From NCBI GenBank assembly GCA_020848855.1, contig JADLHH010000080.1:1-7804 (forward strand): DNA of 7,804 nucleotides, given 5' to 3'. This document shows, one piece after another, positions 6,166 to 7,804 of the stretch. The DNA is from Anaerolineae bacterium (lineage in GTDB: Bacteria > Chloroflexota > Anaerolineae > Aggregatilineales > Phototrophicaceae). The notes below the pieces were generated by a model. The model ran no database searches. It had not been told where the DNA came from and saw only the letters and a list, made by a program, of their open reading frames with translations. Both the position numbers and the translations under genes were made by a program. Each line of letters opens with the position of its first letter. Position 1 is the stretch's first letter.

Positions 6166-7551
6166 TTACATTTTGGCAGCAGAGATAATCTCGTTCGCCT
6201 GACGCACGGCGTCGGGTATCACATCGGCGGCGGCGGAGCCATCGGCGACAGCCTGCACCGCAGGGGTGATGAAATCGCTGCCCGCCTGCGTGTATCCGGC
6301 AGGAACACGGCAGGTGACACCGTACTTTGGCAGGTAATCCGAGACAAATTCGACGTAATTAGCTGGATGAATACCTTCGGTGAACCACTCCGCGATGCCC
6401 TCCGGCGTGGTCTGTGCCGTCTGGCTGGGCAGCCACAGCCCGATCTTGATGAACTGCTCGGTATAGAATGGTGTCGCCAGGAAGCGCAGCCATTGCCATG
6501 ATTCCTCAGGATGCGGCGTGGAAGCCAGCGCAACATGGAAGTGCGCCTGCAGGGAGGATGCAGTCGTTGCCATCTTGGGCAGCGCGCCGACGCCCATCGG
6601 AACCGTCATGGTGGTGGGGTTGATCCACGAAAGTGCCCACGAACCGTCTACCGCTAACGCAAGGCGGTTGGTGTTTAGCATCGCGGTATTGTCCATACCG
6701 AGGCTTGCCATCGCGCTGCTGCTTGGGGCGACATGATGGACGTGGATCAGATCAGCGAGGTTTTGCAGCGCCTGCAGCGCCTCCGGGCTGTCCATTCCGC
6801 TCAGCCCGTCGTCGGTGACGAATTTGCCGCCGTTGGAATAGATCGCCGCCGTGTAGAAGGTCGGGTTCGGGACGAGCGGGTAGCTCGCGCCGTATTGGAC
6901 GATGTTGTCCGGGTCGAATCCGTCATCATCGGGATGCTTGCCATTGGCGTCGAGCGTCAACAGCTTGGCGTTGGCGACGAACTCGTCCCAACTCCAGATC
7001 TCATCATCCTTGAATCCGGGCGGCGTAATGCCTGCCGCTGCCAGCAGATCGGCATTGTAGTATAGGTGCGGCGCGACCCAGGTCGACCCGATGCCATGCC
7101 AGCGACCGTTGGCGTCGGCGCAGCGCTGGGCTTCCTGTGGTAGGAAATAATCCGGCTGACCAAGCAGCGGATCGCTCATGAGCTGGTCAGTGATGTCCAG
7201 CAGCAGTCCCTCGGCGCGGTACGTCTCGTAATCGCCGGACCCGCAGAAGGCGGTATCGGGTGGTGTGCCGGCGGCGACATTCGACAGGAAAACCTGCTGG
7301 AAATTGGTATCGGGTGTTTGCTGGAAGGTGACCGAAATCCCCGGATTCTCCTGCTGAAAGACCTCGATTGCTGCCTTGACGCCGTTCTCTTCAGCAACCT
7401 GTCCCCAGCCCGCGAATGTAATACTGACGACGTCCTGCCGGAGTGCTGCGGCGTGGAGCGCGTGCGGCAGATGCGCCCCGGCGGCGAGCATCGCCGCCGA
7501 AGTCCCCGACATCCGTAGAAAATCACGACGTGAAAGTCTCTTGCCAGTCAT
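6166..7551 (-). CDS. Tat-exported sugar-binding protein of an ABC transporter (family 1 SBP)
   Basis: This 461-residue extracellular solute-binding protein captures a sugar and delivers it to the two permeases. The N-terminus carries a twin-arginine signal, SRRDFLRMSG at 7-16, followed by a hydrophobic stretch with small residues and a probable cleavage near HAAA at 33-36. There is no lipobox cysteine. The mature part begins DVVSITFAGWGQ and contains the family 1 signatures IEVFQQENPGISVTFQQ, NVAAGTPPDTAF, YYNADLLAAAGI with WSWDEF, and HPEESWQWLRFLATPF. An Asp-rich loop near 201-216 (DANGKHPDDD and FDPDN) could bind a metal. I chose the ATG at 7551 because AGGAG lies eight bases upstream and the Tat motif then falls at the normal distance; a GTG at 7593 would add 14 unlikely residues. 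It is probably in one operon with the upstream glycosidase and downstream permeases. Confidence 0.94.
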   Translation of the reverse strand: MTGKRLSRRDFLRMSGTSAAMLAAGAHLPHALHAAALRQDVVSITFAGWGQVAEENGVKAAIEVFQQENPGISVTFQQTPDTNFQQVFLSNVAAGTPPDTAFCGSGDYETYRAEGLLLDITDQLMSDPLLGQPDYFLPQEAQRCADANGRWHGIGSTWVAPHLYYNADLLAAAGITPPGFKDDEIWSWDEFVANAKLLTLDANGKHPDDDGFDPDNIVQYGASYPLVPNPTFYTAAIYSNGGKFVTDDGLSGMDSPEALQALQNLADLIHVHHVAPSSSAMASLGMDNTAMLNTNRLALAVDGSWALSWINPTTMTVPMGVGALPKMATTASSLQAHFHVALASTPHPEESWQWLRFLATPFYTEQFIKIGLWLPSQTAQTTPEGIAEWFTEGIHPANYVEFVSDYLPKYGVTCRVPAGYTQAGSDFITPAVQAVADGSAAADVIPDAVRQANEIISAAKM

Positions 7552-7559
7552 CTTGAATG

Positions 7560-7564
7560 CTCCT
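7560..7564 (-). promoter_or_regulatory. Ribosome-binding site of the sugar-binding protein gene
   Basis: AGGAG on the - strand lies eight bases before the ATG at 7551 and decides in favour of that start. In the 103-base gap back to the glycosidase stop I found no convincing -35/-10 pair and no terminator, so read-through from the glycosidase gene is plausible. Confidence 0.7.
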
Positions 7565-7654
7565 GAATAAGTCGGTCTCAATTTTCCGCGCACATTTTGT
7601 TTCCCTGCTTCGCTGATGTGCCTGCTCGCCTCCTTTCGGCACTCGTTAGACAGC

Positions 7655-7804
7655 CTAGCTTTCTCGTATCCAGACTTGCATTTCGCCCGGTTCGCGGTTC
7701 GCCCAGAAGCAGTACGGAACCGCCCTGAACGTGAAGCGTGTCCGCGTGTTCTGGATGTCTTCCTGCGGCTGGTACAGCGCGCCCTGCCAGTTCACTGGCT
7801 CGAC
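7655..7804 (-). CDS. C-terminal end of a GH127 (DUF1680) beta-L-arabinofuranosidase-like protein, 5' part missing
   Basis: An open frame enters from the right edge and ends at a TAG (7655-7657), giving 49 residues. The sequence has the typical GH127 ending: FTFRAVPYCFWANREPGEMQVWIRES, which matches the family pattern of a beta-strand, then IPYxxWANRxPGEMxVW at the extreme C-terminus. GH127 enzymes remove L-arabinofuranose from arabino-oligosaccharides or from plant hydroxyproline-rich glycoproteins using a Cys/Glu pair. Those catalytic residues lie in the missing part, so activity cannot be judged. The gene runs in the same direction as the sugar-binding protein and permeases, with a 103-base gap and no visible terminator. 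It is the best clue to the transporter's substrate. The family call rests on a short tail, hence the moderate confidence. Confidence 0.75.
   Translation of the reverse strand, partial: VEPVNWQGALYQPQEDIQNTRTRFTFRAVPYCFWANREPGEMQVWIRES

Noticed and set aside
5905..6501. A 198-codon + strand frame crossing the binding-protein/permease gap
   Set aside because: It covers the intergenic element by chance. Most of it is antisense to two solid genes, it has no family resemblance, and its start lies inside the permease gene.
7551..7593. GTG at 7593 as the start of the sugar-binding protein
   Set aside because: The ATG at 7551 has AGGAG at good spacing and puts the twin-arginine motif at the usual distance from the N-terminus; the GTG has no ribosome site.
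7618..7642. Hairpin GTGCC/GGCAC after the glycosidase stop, considered as a terminator
   Set aside because: The stem is only five bases with a fifteen-base loop and no T-run, so it is too weak to support the call.

Overview
The window looks like chromosomal DNA from a GC-rich, free-living heterotroph, most likely a member of the Chloroflexota (Anaerolineae-like). This rests on the mix of genes: a Tat-exported family 1 sugar-binding protein, MalF/MalG-type permeases with no ATPase beside them, a LacI regulator, a GH127-type glycosidase and an exported M23 peptidase with a beta-propeller. Extended -10 promoters of the form TGCTACANT also fit. The taxonomic call is inference; there is no rRNA, tRNA or phylogenetic marker here.

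Layout. On the + strand, positions 1-1280 hold the 3' part of a P1/DmpA-family aminopeptidase gene (its start lies off the left edge) and an ABM-fold monooxygenase-like gene, which overlap in ATGA. Everything to the right is on the - strand. In transcription order: the last 49 codons of a GH127 (DUF1680) beta-L-arabinofuranosidase-like gene (7804-7655), a sugar-binding protein (7551-6166), two permeases (6014-5049 and 5036-4146), a LacI-family regulator (3972-2935) and an exported M23 peptidase/propeller protein (2825-1284). The two blocks converge with only three bases between their stop codons.

How the genes work together. The right-hand block reads as a carbohydrate utilisation locus. A glycosidase releases sugar, probably L-arabinofuranose-containing. 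The binding protein and two permeases import it, using an ATPase encoded elsewhere, and the LacI protein probably senses the sugar or a product. The regulator and the M23 gene each have a plausible promoter of their own, so the M23 gene need not belong to the sugar regulon.

No clearly new multi-gene system is visible. The most noteworthy non-coding signal is a 96-base element between the binding-protein and permease genes (6056-6151). It has a perfect 13-bp inverted repeat that closes two internal hairpins. Other points are a 24-bp tandem triplication in the conserved core of the P1 peptidase, a 12-bp repeat where the -35 box of the M23 promoter should be, and the M23/propeller fusion. There are no tRNAs, rRNAs, CRISPR arrays or insertion sequences, and no gene-free stretch longer than about 175 bases.
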